A DNA stretch of 64,000 bases from the NCBI RefSeq assembly GCF_001894885.1, contig NZ_BCXB01000002.1, forward strand, positions 62,001-126,000. Direction: 5' to 3'. The position numbers and the translations under genes are program-made. This stretch comes from Rhodococcus marinonascens NBRC 14363. Its GTDB lineage: Bacteria > Actinomycetota > Actinomycetes > Mycobacteriales > Mycobacteriaceae. Every line of letters begins with the position of its first letter. Position 1 is the stretch's first letter. The notes beneath the pieces were generated by a model. It saw only the letters and a program-made list of their open reading frames with translations, was not told the DNA's origin and did no database searches. Positions 30,204 to 39,260 of this stretch are shown here, piece after piece.

Positions 30204-30590
30204 CTACGGGCTATCGGCCCACCCATACGGGCGGGTGATGATCTCCAGAAAGTGCCCGGACGGGTCGAGGAAGTAAACGCCACGCCCGCCGTCGTTGGTG
30301 TTGATGGCGCCCGGCAGTGTCTGCCGCGGATCAGCCCAGTGGTCGAGACCCCACTCGACGATCAGTCCGTAGATCCGATCGAAATCGTCCTCACCGACAA
30401 GGAAGGCGTAATGCTGCGGCGGGAAATCATCAGACGAATCCATGAAGTCGAGAGACACTCCGTTGTACAGCGCGACAGCTAGGAAGTGGCCGACGGGCGC
30501 GGCGTCCGGCAGCCCGAACAAGGTAGTGAAGAACGTCGCCGACTCCTGCTTGTCCTTGGCGGCAACGATGGTGTGGTTGAAAGAAATCAT
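30204..30590 (-). CDS. VOC-superfamily (glyoxalase/dioxygenase-like) protein
   Basis: 128 aa with the paired beta-alpha-beta-beta-beta modules of the vicinal oxygen chelate fold: N-terminal FNHTIVAAKDKQESATFF (His ligand) and C-terminal VYFLDPSGHFLEIITRPYG (His and Glu ligands). The start is the ATG at 30590; a longer frame to 30662 would overlap the end of imuB. Substrate not known. Confidence 0.87.
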   Translation of the reverse strand: MISFNHTIVAAKDKQESATFFTTLFGLPDAAPVGHFLAVALYNGVSLDFMDSSDDFPPQHYAFLVGEDDFDRIYGLIVEWGLDHWADPRQTLPGAINTNDGGRGVYFLDPSGHFLEIITRPYGWADSP

Positions 30591-30654
30591 CACGCTCAAA
30601 CCCCTTCGAGTTATGCCACGGTCCGGCGGCGTAGCTGTGGCGAATCTGCATTCC

Positions 30655-32208
30655 TCACTCATAGATTCCCTCCACCGACCAGCGCCCTTCCGTGCAGATC
30701 ACCAGGAGCGCCCGCGACTCCTCCAACAGCACCTGAGCCCTGGCCGCCGTCCGAGTGGCCGCAGGATCCCACCACCACTCGTCCACCGGCCACGGTCCGG
30801 CCCACCCGCACACCGTCCACTCTTGGCGTCCCCACCGCAACCGTGCGGGAGAAGCGCTGAACACACCCCGTTCCGTCACTGTCACTGCCGTACCCCGCTC
30901 GTCCGCCATCCACACCTCGGGATTCGCCGTCGGCACTGCGGCAGGCGCCGGTTCGGGCAGCGTGCCCGGCCACGGCTCCGACGGGTCGTTGCGGGGAATC
31001 AATTCGTCTCCCAACGGCAGTAGTGTGATGCGCTCCGCTGGCCCGCGCCCACCGCTGAGGACACCCACCTGCACGGCTTCCCCGCCGAGCAGTCCCTGCA
31101 CTCGCACCAGAGCCCGACGGGCCCGCTCGTCCTGATCTCCGACTCCACCCCACAGTCCCAACTGCAGGGCACACGCTGCCACCACTTCCACCGGCTCGAG
31201 CCTCAGGACGGCGATCCCGGCGGTGGGCCGCTTCTCGCTGCGTCCGGTCAGCCACCCATCCAGTTGCCACCGCACCCGGTCGGCGGTCGCTTCCGGGGTC
31301 AACGGTTCCGCGCATCTCCAGATCCGGGACAGTTGCTCACCGTTTCCAGTAATCGCCGATATCGATAGCCGAGTGCAGGCCACCGCGGAGTCCGACAACG
31401 TGTGGTGAAGTTTTTCCGCCAACGCACGCCCCGCGAAGGCTGCGGCATCGACCCGGTCGATCACCGGATCGCAGTGCTCCTCCACTTCCAGGTCGGGAGG
31501 CAACGACCTCGCCGACGGTGGACGCTCCGGCTCACCTCGTGCAACCCGATGTGCCAGCACTGCATCGGTCCCGAACCGCGAAGCCACATCACCTGCCGAC
31601 AGCGTGGCGAAGGCGCCGATGGTGCGCAGCCCGAGTCGATGCAGCAGGTCGACCAACTCGCCGCGGTGGGGTGCCGCAAGGCTCGGCTCGTCCGCCAGTT
31701 CCCGCATCGGAAGCGGCGCCAGAAAGTTTGCTCCCTCGCCGGAGGGCACGAGTGCCGCTCTGCGCGCGGCGATCACGGCCGTGGACAGCTGATCCGCGAT
31801 ACCGACCTGGCATTCCACTCCCACTGTCGACACCTGGTCCACCAACCGTTCCGCAGCGGCTTCCTCAGAACCGAAATACCGGGCAACACCGCGGGCCGAG
31901 AGCACCACGAGACCGGAACGCAACACTTCGACACCAGGTGCCACCGCGTCGACTGCGGAGGCCACCGGTTCGAACAACCTCGCATCCCGGCCGGGATCGG
32001 CGGTCACCACGTGCAACCGTGGACACCGCGCCTGGGACTCTCGCCGGCGCAGGCCACGGCGCACTCCGTCCGCCCTGGCCGGTGCCGAACAGGCGATCAC
32101 CCGATTGCCCGACGTCACCGCCACCGGATAAGTCGGTGGGAGGGCGGCGGCGGCGGCCGCCGCGACCGCGGGCCAGTCGGGACACCACAACGCCAGCACC
32201 CGGCTCAC
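30655..32208 (-). CDS. imuB: ImuB, catalytically inactive Y-family polymerase homologue
   Basis: 517 aa. Scaffold of the mutasome, linking DnaE2 to the beta clamp. The Y-family palm is present, but the first acidic catalytic motif is replaced ([12 protein letters not shown]), as in all ImuB. A clamp-binding motif QLGLWGG lies in the C-terminal half. The GTG start overlaps the imuA' stop by 4 bp (GTGA), giving strict translational coupling. The frame runs upstream to 32388 inside imuA' but that part is shadow. Confidence 0.93.
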   Translation of the reverse strand: MSRVLALWCPDWPAVAAAAAAALPPTYPVAVTSGNRVIACSAPARADGVRRGLRRRESQARCPRLHVVTADPGRDARLFEPVASAVDAVAPGVEVLRSGLVVLSARGVARYFGSEEAAAERLVDQVSTVGVECQVGIADQLSTAVIAARRAALVPSGEGANFLAPLPMRELADEPSLAAPHRGELVDLLHRLGLRTIGAFATLSAGDVASRFGTDAVLAHRVARGEPERPPSARSLPPDLEVEEHCDPVIDRVDAAAFAGRALAEKLHHTLSDSAVACTRLSISAITGNGEQLSRIWRCAEPLTPEATADRVRWQLDGWLTGRSEKRPTAGIAVLRLEPVEVVAACALQLGLWGGVGDQDERARRALVRVQGLLGGEAVQVGVLSGGRGPAERITLLPLGDELIPRNDPSEPWPGTLPEPAPAAVPTANPEVWMADERGTAVTVTERGVFSASPARLRWGRQEWTVCGWAGPWPVDEWWWDPAATRTAARAQVLLEESRALLVICTEGRWSVEGIYE

Positions 32209-33107
32209 AGTCCCACCACCGCCGTCGGTTCCGCGATGGGACCGGCCTCGAGCGCGACCACCGGTTCCGGAGCACCCACCCACTCCACCCGTCCTTGCTC
32301 CGACCCCACGTCCAGCCTGGTGGTGCGCGGCTGGAACGACCGCCCCCTGGCACATACCGTCAGGCTGAGGGAACGCAACCGCCCGCATCCCCGGTCCTGG
32401 GATCCGTTTCCCAATCCGGCATAACCGCAGACCCGGGCATCCAGTCGCATCTCCGCACCGTCCCAGTACCCGTCGGTGACGACCAGGGTCGAACCCTTGC
32501 TCCGAGCCCGAGCCACCACCGCGCGCGCCCTGGACGGCGCCACCGACATCCCTCCCAGTCCGAGCACCACCAGGTCCATTCCGTCCAGCAGCACCGCGGC
32601 AATCTCCACCGGGTCGGCGCCGGGGTCGGGGATCAGGGCCAACCGTTCAAGCCGCGCACCCATCTCGACGGCTGCCAGTATCCCGAGCCGGGGGTGCCCG
32701 ATCACCGCGACGTGGCCACCGCCCGCGGTCACGGACGCGACCAGTCCCAGGAGGAGTGAGGTAGCACCCGAAACCGACACCACTGAACCGCGTGCCAGCC
32801 CGCGCCGGGGAAGAAGTGCGGCCAGTGCCGCCGGAACCGGGAGTACCCCGACAACGTGGGAATCAGGAGTCGCGGGAAACGAGTTCTCTACAGGGAGGCG
32901 GACGGACACGGACTCGCCGCGGGCAGGAACGGCCGCCATCCGCTGTCTGAGGTAATCCAGACGCTCCTGCCGGGATAAACCCGACAACTCGGATAGTTCG
33001 GGAAACTCTGGCTCGCCGGCCACTTCTTCAGCCAACTCGACACCCCTGACACTCGACACCAACAACGGTCGGCAACCACGGGGAAGGCGCGGCTCGAACA
33101 AACGCAT
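32205..33107 (-). CDS. imuA': ImuA', RecA-like mutasome accessory protein
   Basis: 300 aa. RecA-fold protein that binds ImuB, with a degenerate nucleotide-binding site ([14 protein letters not shown] in place of a Walker A). The ATG at 33107 lies 3 bp from a LexA box and has no ribosome binding site; with a TATGTT -10 at 33119-33114 it would be a leaderless start. A longer frame (to 33203) would run through the LexA box. First gene of the imuA'-imuB operon. Confidence 0.88.
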   Translation of the reverse strand: MRLFEPRLPRGCRPLLVSSVRGVELAEEVAGEPEFPELSELSGLSRQERLDYLRQRMAAVPARGESVSVRLPVENSFPATPDSHVVGVLPVPAALAALLPRRGLARGSVVSVSGATSLLLGLVASVTAGGGHVAVIGHPRLGILAAVEMGARLERLALIPDPGADPVEIAAVLLDGMDLVVLGLGGMSVAPSRARAVVARARSKGSTLVVTDGYWDGAEMRLDARVCGYAGLGNGSQDRGCGRLRSLSLTVCARGRSFQPRTTRLDVGSEQGRVEWVGAPEPVVALEAGPIAEPTAVVGL

Positions 33108-33110
33108 TAT

Positions 33111-33126
33111 TCGAACATATTTTCGA
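33111..33126 (-). promoter_or_regulatory. LexA (SOS) box overlapping the imuA' -10 element
   Basis: TCGAACATATTTTCGA matches TCGAAC-N4-GTTCGA in 11 of 12 positions. On the minus strand it reads through a TATGTT -10 hexamer (33119-33114) placed six bases before the ATG. LexA bound here would block RNA polymerase directly. Confidence 0.88.
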
Positions 33127-33235
33127 ATATGTTTCAGTAAAGCCGGTCGGTGGAGGCCCGTCAAGTGTGCCCCGAATCGCCAGAGGTCAGGACCATCGCA
33201 CATTCGGCGCCCGCTCCACTAACCTGAACGCTTAA

Positions 33236-33420
33236 CAGTTCCCCACGGCTGAAGCCGGGGGATTCCAAGCTCAGACCGCACACACAACCAACCCGGAGGA
33301 AGGCCGCACATGTCTGACGTCGTCAACACTTGTGTGGCCCCGTTCTGCCACAGCCAGGATCACCCTGGCAGCGTTCCAATCCCTACCCGCAGTAAACCCG
33401 CAGGCCGTGCATCGGAAAGT
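33236..33420 (-). ncRNA. Predicted omega/reRNA of the TnpB element
   Basis: In TnpB systems the guide RNA is made from the 3' end of tnpB and the element's right end. Here that region holds the CCCCCGGCTTCAGCCGTGGGG-like stem (33240-33266 reversed). The guide would be the 16-20 bases just beyond the hairpin, on the minus strand starting near 33240 towards 33220. The 5' boundary is arbitrary. Confidence 0.5.
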
Positions 33421-34428
33421 TCGTTCCGACAGTTCGAGTCGCTGCTTGGCTCTCGCGAAGCAACTCGAACACGTCATCGTCGTATACCAGGGCCGCACCA
33501 ACACCACCCTCCGGCCGGCCCGCCTGCCACGCTCGATCAATTCCTGTTTCGCCGCACCCACCGCAGCATCCGCCGCCTTGCGTGCCATCGTGGACTTCGC
33601 CAGAAAGGTGGGTTTGAAGTCCTCCACGGCGATCAAGTCGTGATGATCGACCACCCGCTTCGCCCACACCCGAGAATCGTGCCGAGTCTGTCGGGTGGCT
33701 TTCTTGTGCAGTGTCGCCGCCGCACGCCTGGCCCGCACGTATCCGCCGGTTTGGGGGCCGCGTTTCCCGTTGTGCCGTCTCGCCATCTTCCGTTGCGCCT
33801 TGGCCAACTCGGCGGCGCAACGCTTCCGATGCCCGAGAGACGGCAGGTCGTAGGCGCTGTCGGTGGCGGTCGCCGTGGTCGACACACCCCAATCGATACC
33901 GAGACCGCTGTCCGGGTCCGCGTCGGGGGCCGGTTCGGTGTCGCGCCGCACCACGAAGGAGGCGTACCAGTGCCCGAGGCTGTCCTGATACACCCGGACA
34001 CTGGTCGGGTCGGACGGCAGCCCGCGGGACCACACCACCGGGATGGTGACACCCTTCGGCAACACCAGACGCCGCTCACGGATGCAGAATCCGCGGGTGG
34101 TGTACCCGAGCGACGGCAAAGTCTTCCTACGGGCTTTGAACGCCGGCCTTCCGCGGCCCTTCACCGTGAAGGAGTGGCCGAGGGCCAGCCCGTAAGTGCA
34201 GAGCATTCGTTGCTGTGCGACCTGGGAGCCGGACTCGAGCCAGCCACTTCGACCACGTGCGGCGGTAAGCAGTTTGCACAGTTTCCCGAACGTCGGCTTC
34301 CGCCCGGGCTGGTGTTGGTGGACTGCTTCGTTCCACAGGAACCGGCAACGATGCCATTCGCCCTGCAGTGCGCTCTCGGCTCGCGCACCAGGGCGCAACC
34401 GATAGGTGTAGCGCACGACCTCGGTCAC
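33271..34428 (-). CDS. tnpB: TnpB RNA-guided endonuclease
   Basis: 385 aa from the GTG at 34428, where similarity to the family begins (VRYTYRLRPG); an ATG at 34512 would add 28 residues. RuvC catalytic residues are all present: D179 (GIDWG), E269 (VEDFKP) and D350 (DWNAA). A zinc ribbon is formed by C320, C323, C340 and C343. The protein is therefore likely to be an active nuclease. No tnpA accompanies it. It lies between the SOS-controlled imuA' and a protein kinase gene. Confidence 0.88.
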   Translation of the reverse strand: MTEVVRYTYRLRPGARAESALQGEWHRCRFLWNEAVHQHQPGRKPTFGKLCKLLTAARGRSGWLESGSQVAQQRMLCTYGLALGHSFTVKGRGRPAFKARRKTLPSLGYTTRGFCIRERRLVLPKGVTIPVVWSRGLPSDPTSVRVYQDSLGHWYASFVVRRDTEPAPDADPDSGLGIDWGVSTTATATDSAYDLPSLGHRKRCAAELAKAQRKMARRHNGKRGPQTGGYVRARRAAATLHKKATRQTRHDSRVWAKRVVDHHDLIAVEDFKPTFLAKSTMARKAADAAVGAAKQELIERGRRAGRRVVLVRPWYTTMTCSSCFARAKQRLELSERTFRCTACGFTAGRDWNAARVILAVAERGHTSVDDVRHVRPSSGLVVCAV

Positions 34429-34584
34429 AGTGCGGAACTCTACCGCACCGCGCGCACCATTATCGTCCACTCCCACAAAAGATTTCACCACAAATGGAGG
34501 TTCCGAAAACATGCCCCGAGAAACGTATAGCCGCCCTTACCTCCCCGCGGCTGAAGCCAGGGGCTTCTCGGGCGGCATTCGGTG

Positions 34585-35793
34585 ATGGAGCAGCAGAGCG
34601 AAAGGGGCATCGGACCCGACTACCTGGTGGCCGGAAGATATCGTTTGCGATCCAAACTCGGCGGCGGCGGAATGGGTGCGGTCTGGCTCGCGCGGGACAC
34701 CCTGCTGCACCGCGACGTCGCCGTCAAACAGGTCATCACGACGGCCGGACTCGCCCCCGACGAAGCACGACGCGTACGCGAGCGCACCATGAGAGAAGGG
34801 CGCAACGCCGCCAAACTCGCCCACAACCATTCCATCGCGATGTACGACGTGGCACTCGAAGCGGGGGAACCCTGGCTGGTCATGGAGTACCTGCCGTCCC
34901 GCAGCCTCGCTCAGGCGATGAACATCGCCGAGACACTGCCCCCACTCGAGGTCGCACAGATCGGTGCGCAAGTAGCCGACGCGCTCACGGCCGCGCACAC
35001 CGCAGGAATCGTGCACCGTGACATCAAGCCGGGCAACATCCTCGTCGCCGACCGCGGCCGGGAACTCGGCACCGTCAAGATCAGCGACTTCGGCATCGCC
35101 CGCGCCAAGGGCGATTTTTCAGACGCCACGAACGGGGTCATCACCGGAACCCCCGCGTACTTCTCCCCCGAGGTCGCACGCGGACAGGACCCGACAGAAG
35201 CCAGCGACGTCTTCTCCCTCGGTTCCACGCTCTACACGGTTGTGGAAGGGCAACCACCGTTCGGTGTCGACTCCGATTCCGTCGCCCTCCTACACCGGGT
35301 CGCGAAGGCCGAGATCTACCGTCCGAGCAAGGCCGGCCCACTGACCGATACCCTGCTGCACCTGCTCGAACCCGACCCGGTTCGCCGTCCCACGATGGCC
35401 GAGGCCCGAGACGCTCTGGCCCGTGTGGCGATGGCCGGGGACGGTAATATCGCCCATCTCGTAGGCTCGCCCGTCTATTCCGCGGACGGCACGATTCCGT
35501 CATGGGCCCATCGCTCTACACTGTTGCCCGATTCACGTAGGCGCAACAAACTGGTGGGCTCCACCCAGGCCGGGTTGCCCGCGGTGCAGCAAAGCACCCC
35601 GTTGACGAGCGTGCCCCGTCCGCTGGGCCGATTGCAGTGGCCGCCGCGACCGGCCAAACCGGCTCCGGGCTCGCCTGTACCCAGCGTCCGCGATCAGGTG
35701 GTGGCGTGGGCGCCGATCGCCATGGGGGTCATGGTCGTGATCCTGATCCTGGCCGCACTCGTGGCTGTGATCGTCCTGTTGACCCAGCCCTGA
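34585..35793 (+). CDS. Membrane-anchored serine/threonine protein kinase
   Basis: 402 aa. PknB-type kinase domain at about residues 14-275: Gly loop LGGGGMGAVW, lysine K48 in VAVKQ, catalytic loop IVHRDIKPGN, SDFGIA and GTPAYFSPEVARG. A Pro-rich linker and one transmembrane helix (about 373-398) follow, with only a few residues outside. It thus lacks a sensor domain. The GTG just before the ATG (34582) is an alternative start. The TnpB element ends immediately upstream and may have displaced its promoter. Confidence 0.92.
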   Translation: MEQQSERGIGPDYLVAGRYRLRSKLGGGGMGAVWLARDTLLHRDVAVKQVITTAGLAPDEARRVRERTMREGRNAAKLAHNHSIAMYDVALEAGEPWLVMEYLPSRSLAQAMNIAETLPPLEVAQIGAQVADALTAAHTAGIVHRDIKPGNILVADRGRELGTVKISDFGIARAKGDFSDATNGVITGTPAYFSPEVARGQDPTEASDVFSLGSTLYTVVEGQPPFGVDSDSVALLHRVAKAEIYRPSKAGPLTDTLLHLLEPDPVRRPTMAEARDALARVAMAGDGNIAHLVGSPVYSADGTIPSWAHRSTLLPDSRRRNKLVGSTQAGLPAVQQSTPLTSVPRPLGRLQWPPRPAKPAPGSPVPSVRDQVVAWAPIAMGVMVVILILAALVAVIVLLTQP

Positions 35794-35809
35794 CGACGAA
35801 GTGGCCGGG

Positions 35810-36469
35810 TCAGTCGATCCGGCGGCGGTGCGCCCACCTCGTGAGCGCATTCCGGTTGGACTGCTGCGTCTTCCGAAGCACGTTGGACGCGTGGGTTTCG
35901 ACCGTCTTCACCGAAATCACCAGTTCTTCGGCAATTTCCCGGTACGTATAGCCCCGGGCAAGTAGGCGCAGAACTTCCAACTCCCGCGGCGTCAATGAAT
36001 CCAGCTCCGGATCCAGTTGCGGTTCAGGGACATTCGAACGTCCGGTGAACGAGTCCAGCACGAAACCCGCGAGCCGCGGACTGAACACGGCGTCACCACC
36101 GGCGACCCGGCGCACGCCGTCGGCCAGTTCGACGCCGGAGATCGACTTGGTCACGTATCCGCGGGCGCCCGCCCGAATCACCGCGATCACGTCTTCGGCG
36201 GCGTCGGACACACTCAGCGCCAGGCACACCGGGCCCGACTCGATACCCCTCAACACCGCAACGCCGCCACCATCGGGCATATGGACGTCGAGCAGCACGA
36301 CATGCGGCGCGGTGGCGTTGATCCCAGACACCGCCTCCGCGACACCATTGGCCTCACCCACCACCTCCATGTCGGCTTCCCTTCCGAGTTCGGCGCGGAC
36401 ACCCGACCGGAAAACGGCATGATCATCGACGAGAAAGACACGGTACGGGGGTGTTTCAGGCAAAGTCAC
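35810..36469 (-). CDS. NarL/LuxR-family response regulator
   Basis: 219 aa. Receiver domain (1-120) with phosphoacceptor Asp in VVLLDVHMPDGG and Lys in YVTKSISG; LuxR-type helix-turn-helix (about 152-215) LTPRELEVLRLLARGYTYREIAEELVIS. No histidine kinase adjoins it. The likely partner is the PspC-domain kinase at 42236-43549 on the same strand, now separated by the galactarate island. Confidence 0.92.
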   Translation of the reverse strand: MTLPETPPYRVFLVDDHAVFRSGVRAELGREADMEVVGEANGVAEAVSGINATAPHVVLLDVHMPDGGGVAVLRGIESGPVCLALSVSDAAEDVIAVIRAGARGYVTKSISGVELADGVRRVAGGDAVFSPRLAGFVLDSFTGRSNVPEPQLDPELDSLTPRELEVLRLLARGYTYREIAEELVISVKTVETHASNVLRKTQQSNRNALTRWAHRRRID

Positions 36470-36561
36470 TGCGGCTGTTCCTCGGCGTGGGCGGCATGGT
36501 CAACCCACTCTAGGTGACGGACGCAGGGATCCAGGACATTCGGGGTCGACCCCGTAATGCG

Positions 36562-36604
36562 ACATGGCCCTGTTGTCCGGAGATGCCGGGCAACAGGGCC
36601 ATGT
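36562..36604 (-). terminator. Hairpin terminator after the MFS hexarate permease gene
   Basis: ACATGGCCCTGTTG (36562-36575) pairs with CAACAGGGCCATGT (36591-36604). The stem continues inward by TCCGG/CCGGG with one G-U pair. It lies between the MFS gene (ends 36625) and the response regulator start (36469), insulating the latter from the inserted gene. Confidence 0.85.
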
Positions 36605-36624
36605 GATGGCGGTGAGTGCGGGGG

Positions 36625-38016
36625 TCAGCTCTGCTTGGCGGCGCGCTTCTCGTCGGCGCGGGCTTGCATTTCGGTGAGGTCGAGACGTTTGATCGGGCCG
36701 ACGACGAAGACGTAGGAGACGACGGTCAGCATGGCGCACACCCCGACGTAGACGAGAGCGAGATCGAATGAGCCGTAACTGTCGACGATGTAGCCGATGA
36801 CGATAGGCGTAGTGATGGCGGCGACGGAGCCGAAGGTGTTGAACACCCCACCACCGAGTCCGGCGATTTCCTTGGGTGAGGCGTCAGCCATGACTGCCCA
36901 GCCCAGGGCTCCGAGGCCCTTGCCGAAGAACGACACACACATCAGGGTGATGACCAACCAGGATGCATCCACATAATTGCAGCCGATGATGACGGCTGCC
37001 AGCAGCAACCCCGTGATGATCGGGGTCTTGCGGGCCTTGGTCTGGGACCAGCCGTGGCGCATGAGGGCATCGGAGATGACGCCACCGCTGATGCCACCGA
37101 CGAATCCGCAGATAGCGGGAAGTACGGCGATGAAGCCGGCCTGAAGGATCGTCATACCGCGTTCCTGGACCAGGTAGACCGGGAACCAGGTCAGGAAGAA
37201 CCAGGTGATGGTGGTGATGAAGAACTGACCGACGAACACCCCGAGCATCATCCGGTTCGTGAGCAACAGCTTCACGTAGCGCAGCTGATCGGATCCGACG
37301 TTCTTCTTCTCTCCGGGCTCGTCCATGTCGACGAGTGCACCGCCGGCCTGAATGTACTCGAATTCCGGCTTCTTCAGCCGCGGATGCCGGCGGGGGCTGT
37401 AGACGACCTTCATCCAGACCAGGCCGAGGGCGATACCGATACCGCCCACGACGGTGAAGACATGTTCCCAGCCCCACGCGGTGACGAGCCACCCCATGAT
37501 CGGGGCAAATATCACGGTCGAGAAGTACTGCGCCGAATTGAAAATTGCTGCGGCGGTTCCGCGTTCCTTGGTCGGAAACCAGGCGGCGACGATCCGCGAA
37601 TTACCCGGGAAGGCCGGGGCCTCGGACAAGCCGACCAGGAAGCGGAGCAAGAACAACAGGCCGACCGCTGTGCCCATACTGAAGCTTCCGAGGAACCCCT
37701 GCATGACGGTGAATGACGACCAGGTGACCAGAGCCCAGCCGTAGACCTTCTTGGAGCCGTAGCGGTCGAGGAGCCAGCCACCAGGTATCTGCCCGATCAG
37801 ATACGACCAGCCGAAGGCAGAGAAGATGTAGCCGAGGGTGACCGAACTGATGCCGAACTCTTCCTGGATCGCATCGCCGGCGATGGAAATCGTTGCCCGG
37901 TCGGCATAGTTGATCACGGTGACCGCGAAGATCATCGCCAGGATCGTGAAGCGGACCTTGCCTGTATTCAGCGTCGAGGCGCTGGTCGATTTCTCGACCG
38001 GCCGGCTGATTGTCAT
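36625..38016 (-). CDS. MFS permease, probably for galactarate/glucarate-type sugar acids
   Basis: 463 aa with 12 membrane helices. NYADRATISIAGDAIQEEFGIS and the WLLDRYGSKKVYGW motif are typical of the anion:cation symporter branch (GudP/GarP hexarate, ExuT, phthalate). ATG at 38016 follows AAGGAG. It diverges from kdgD across an operator-rich gap and is next to the complete hexarate pathway, which supports the substrate. Confidence 0.85.
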   Translation of the reverse strand: MTISRPVEKSTSASTLNTGKVRFTILAMIFAVTVINYADRATISIAGDAIQEEFGISSVTLGYIFSAFGWSYLIGQIPGGWLLDRYGSKKVYGWALVTWSSFTVMQGFLGSFSMGTAVGLLFLLRFLVGLSEAPAFPGNSRIVAAWFPTKERGTAAAIFNSAQYFSTVIFAPIMGWLVTAWGWEHVFTVVGGIGIALGLVWMKVVYSPRRHPRLKKPEFEYIQAGGALVDMDEPGEKKNVGSDQLRYVKLLLTNRMMLGVFVGQFFITTITWFFLTWFPVYLVQERGMTILQAGFIAVLPAICGFVGGISGGVISDALMRHGWSQTKARKTPIITGLLLAAVIIGCNYVDASWLVITLMCVSFFGKGLGALGWAVMADASPKEIAGLGGGVFNTFGSVAAITTPIVIGYIVDSYGSFDLALVYVGVCAMLTVVSYVFVVGPIKRLDLTEMQARADEKRAAKQS

Positions 38017-38343
38017 GACGCGACTCCTTCGAAGGGCTGGCAATTACGTCGACGAATGGGCAGAGTCCCGAGTCACATTCGTGAGCGGATCAGAATCTAC
38101 CTACGATGATGAATGCGCGTCCAAGCCGATTTTCATATCAGATGATCCAAAATAGGTATCAGTTGCGAACTGTTGCGCAATAACCCGACAGGGAGCGTTG
38201 ATACCTTTTCCGTATTAGATAATCCATAAAGAGTGTTGGACCTGAATGATCCCGAGTTCGTACCCTTGCGATCAAGTGCACAGCACAAGTTGCGACCAAG
38301 TGCACAGCACAAGCAAGACCGTCGAACAGGAGACCGATTCACC
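38017..38343. promoter_or_regulatory. Divergent promoter region of the hexarate island
   Basis: No gene. Contains two near-identical 14-mers, TATCAGATGATCCA (38136-38149) and TATTAGATAATCCA (38213-38226), and an inverted pair GGTATCA (about 38155) / TGATACC (about 38199-38205). The region is AT-richer than its surroundings. These are good candidates for operators of the regulator that controls the permease and kdgD operon; the regulator gene is not in the island. Confidence 0.55.
38266..38313 (+). repeat. 24-bp tandem duplication in the kdgD leader
   Basis: Two copies (38266-38289, 38290-38313), beginning TTGCGA(T/C)CAAG and containing GTGCACAGCACAAG, with one mismatch. They lie 31 bp upstream of the kdgD ATG. 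The core GTGCAC is palindromic. Either a duplicated site or a slippage product. Confidence 0.85.
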
Positions 38344-39258
38344 ATGCCCAACGCCTCGCCTCAGGAAGTCGCAAGCAAGCTGGGCTCCGGTCTGCTGTCG
38401 TTCCCTGTCACCCACCTGAGCGATGACGGCGCATTCGATGAGGCCGCCTACCGCGAGAACATCGCATGGCTTGGCCAGTACACCGCCGCCGGACTGTTCG
38501 CCGCCGGCGGCACCGGCGAATTCTTCTCGCTCACCCCCACCGAGGTCGAGCAAGTTGTCACCGCCGCGGTCCAGGAGGCACCCGACGGTCTGCCGGTGAT
38601 AGCCCCGGCCGGTTACGGCACCGCGACCGCCGTGGAGATGGCCCGGTCTGCCGAACGCGTCGGCGCCCATGGCATCCTGCTTCTCCCGCCCTATCTGACC
38701 GAGGCCAGTCAGGAAGGGTTGGTCGCGCATGTCAAACAGGTCTGCGCCGCGACCGGACTCGGTGTCACCATCTACAGCCGCGCCAATGCCGTCTACACCG
38801 AAGCCGCCGTCGCCGAACTCGCCGACAGCTGCCCCAATTTCGTCGGATTCAAGGACGGGGTGGGCGACATCGAGCAGATGACGCGGATCTACGCGGGTAT
38901 CGGCGACCGGCTGACCTACATCGGTGGGCTCCCGACCGCGGAGATGTTCGCCCTCCCGTACCTGGCGCTCGGGGTGACCACCTACTCGTCGGCGATCTAC
39001 AACTTCGTCCCGCAGTTCGCCCTCGACTTCTACGCGGCACTGCGCCGCGGCGACACCGCGTTCGTGATCAACGCGCTCAACGAGTTCGTCATCCCGTACT
39101 GCAATCTCCGCAACCGCAAGCCTGGATACGCGGTAAGCATCATCAAGGCCGGCATGAAGGTCGTGGGCCGGCCCGCCGGGCCTGTGCGCAGCCCCCTGAC
39201 TGACCTCGACGACATCGAGCGCGGCGAGCTGACCAACTTGATCAAGAGGGTGAGCTGA
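38344..39258 (+). CDS. kdgD: 5-dehydro-4-deoxyglucarate dehydratase
   Basis: 304-aa DHDPS/NAL-family TIM barrel that dehydrates and decarboxylates 5-keto-4-deoxyglucarate to 2-oxoglutarate semialdehyde. Schiff-base lysine K170 in [15 protein letters not shown] is the substrate-loop signature. ATG at 38344 follows AGGAGA. The aldehyde dehydrogenase starts 2 bp after its stop, so they form an operon. Confidence 0.93.
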   Translation: MPNASPQEVASKLGSGLLSFPVTHLSDDGAFDEAAYRENIAWLGQYTAAGLFAAGGTGEFFSLTPTEVEQVVTAAVQEAPDGLPVIAPAGYGTATAVEMARSAERVGAHGILLLPPYLTEASQEGLVAHVKQVCAATGLGVTIYSRANAVYTEAAVAELADSCPNFVGFKDGVGDIEQMTRIYAGIGDRLTYIGGLPTAEMFALPYLALGVTTYSSAIYNFVPQFALDFYAALRRGDTAFVINALNEFVIPYCNLRNRKPGYAVSIIKAGMKVVGRPAGPVRSPLTDLDDIERGELTNLIKRVS

Positions 39259-39260
39259 TC

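Larger units (their letters stand above)
33236..34572 (-). mobile_element. Solitary TnpB element (IS200/IS605-type, no tnpA)
   Basis: A tnpB gene bracketed by similar hairpin ends. On the minus strand the upstream end holds GAAGCCCCTGGCTTCAGCCG and CGGGG (about 34545-34572) and the downstream end GAATCCCCCGGCTTCAGCCG and TGGGG (about 33240-33266), in the same orientation as in IS605-type left and right ends. No TnpA (Y1 transposase) is present. Exact tips are not determinable by eye. Confidence 0.75.

Noticed and set aside
31518-32759. 413-codon plus-strand frame over imuB/imuA'
   Set aside because: Antisense to both genes, Pro/Arg-rich, no recognisable product.
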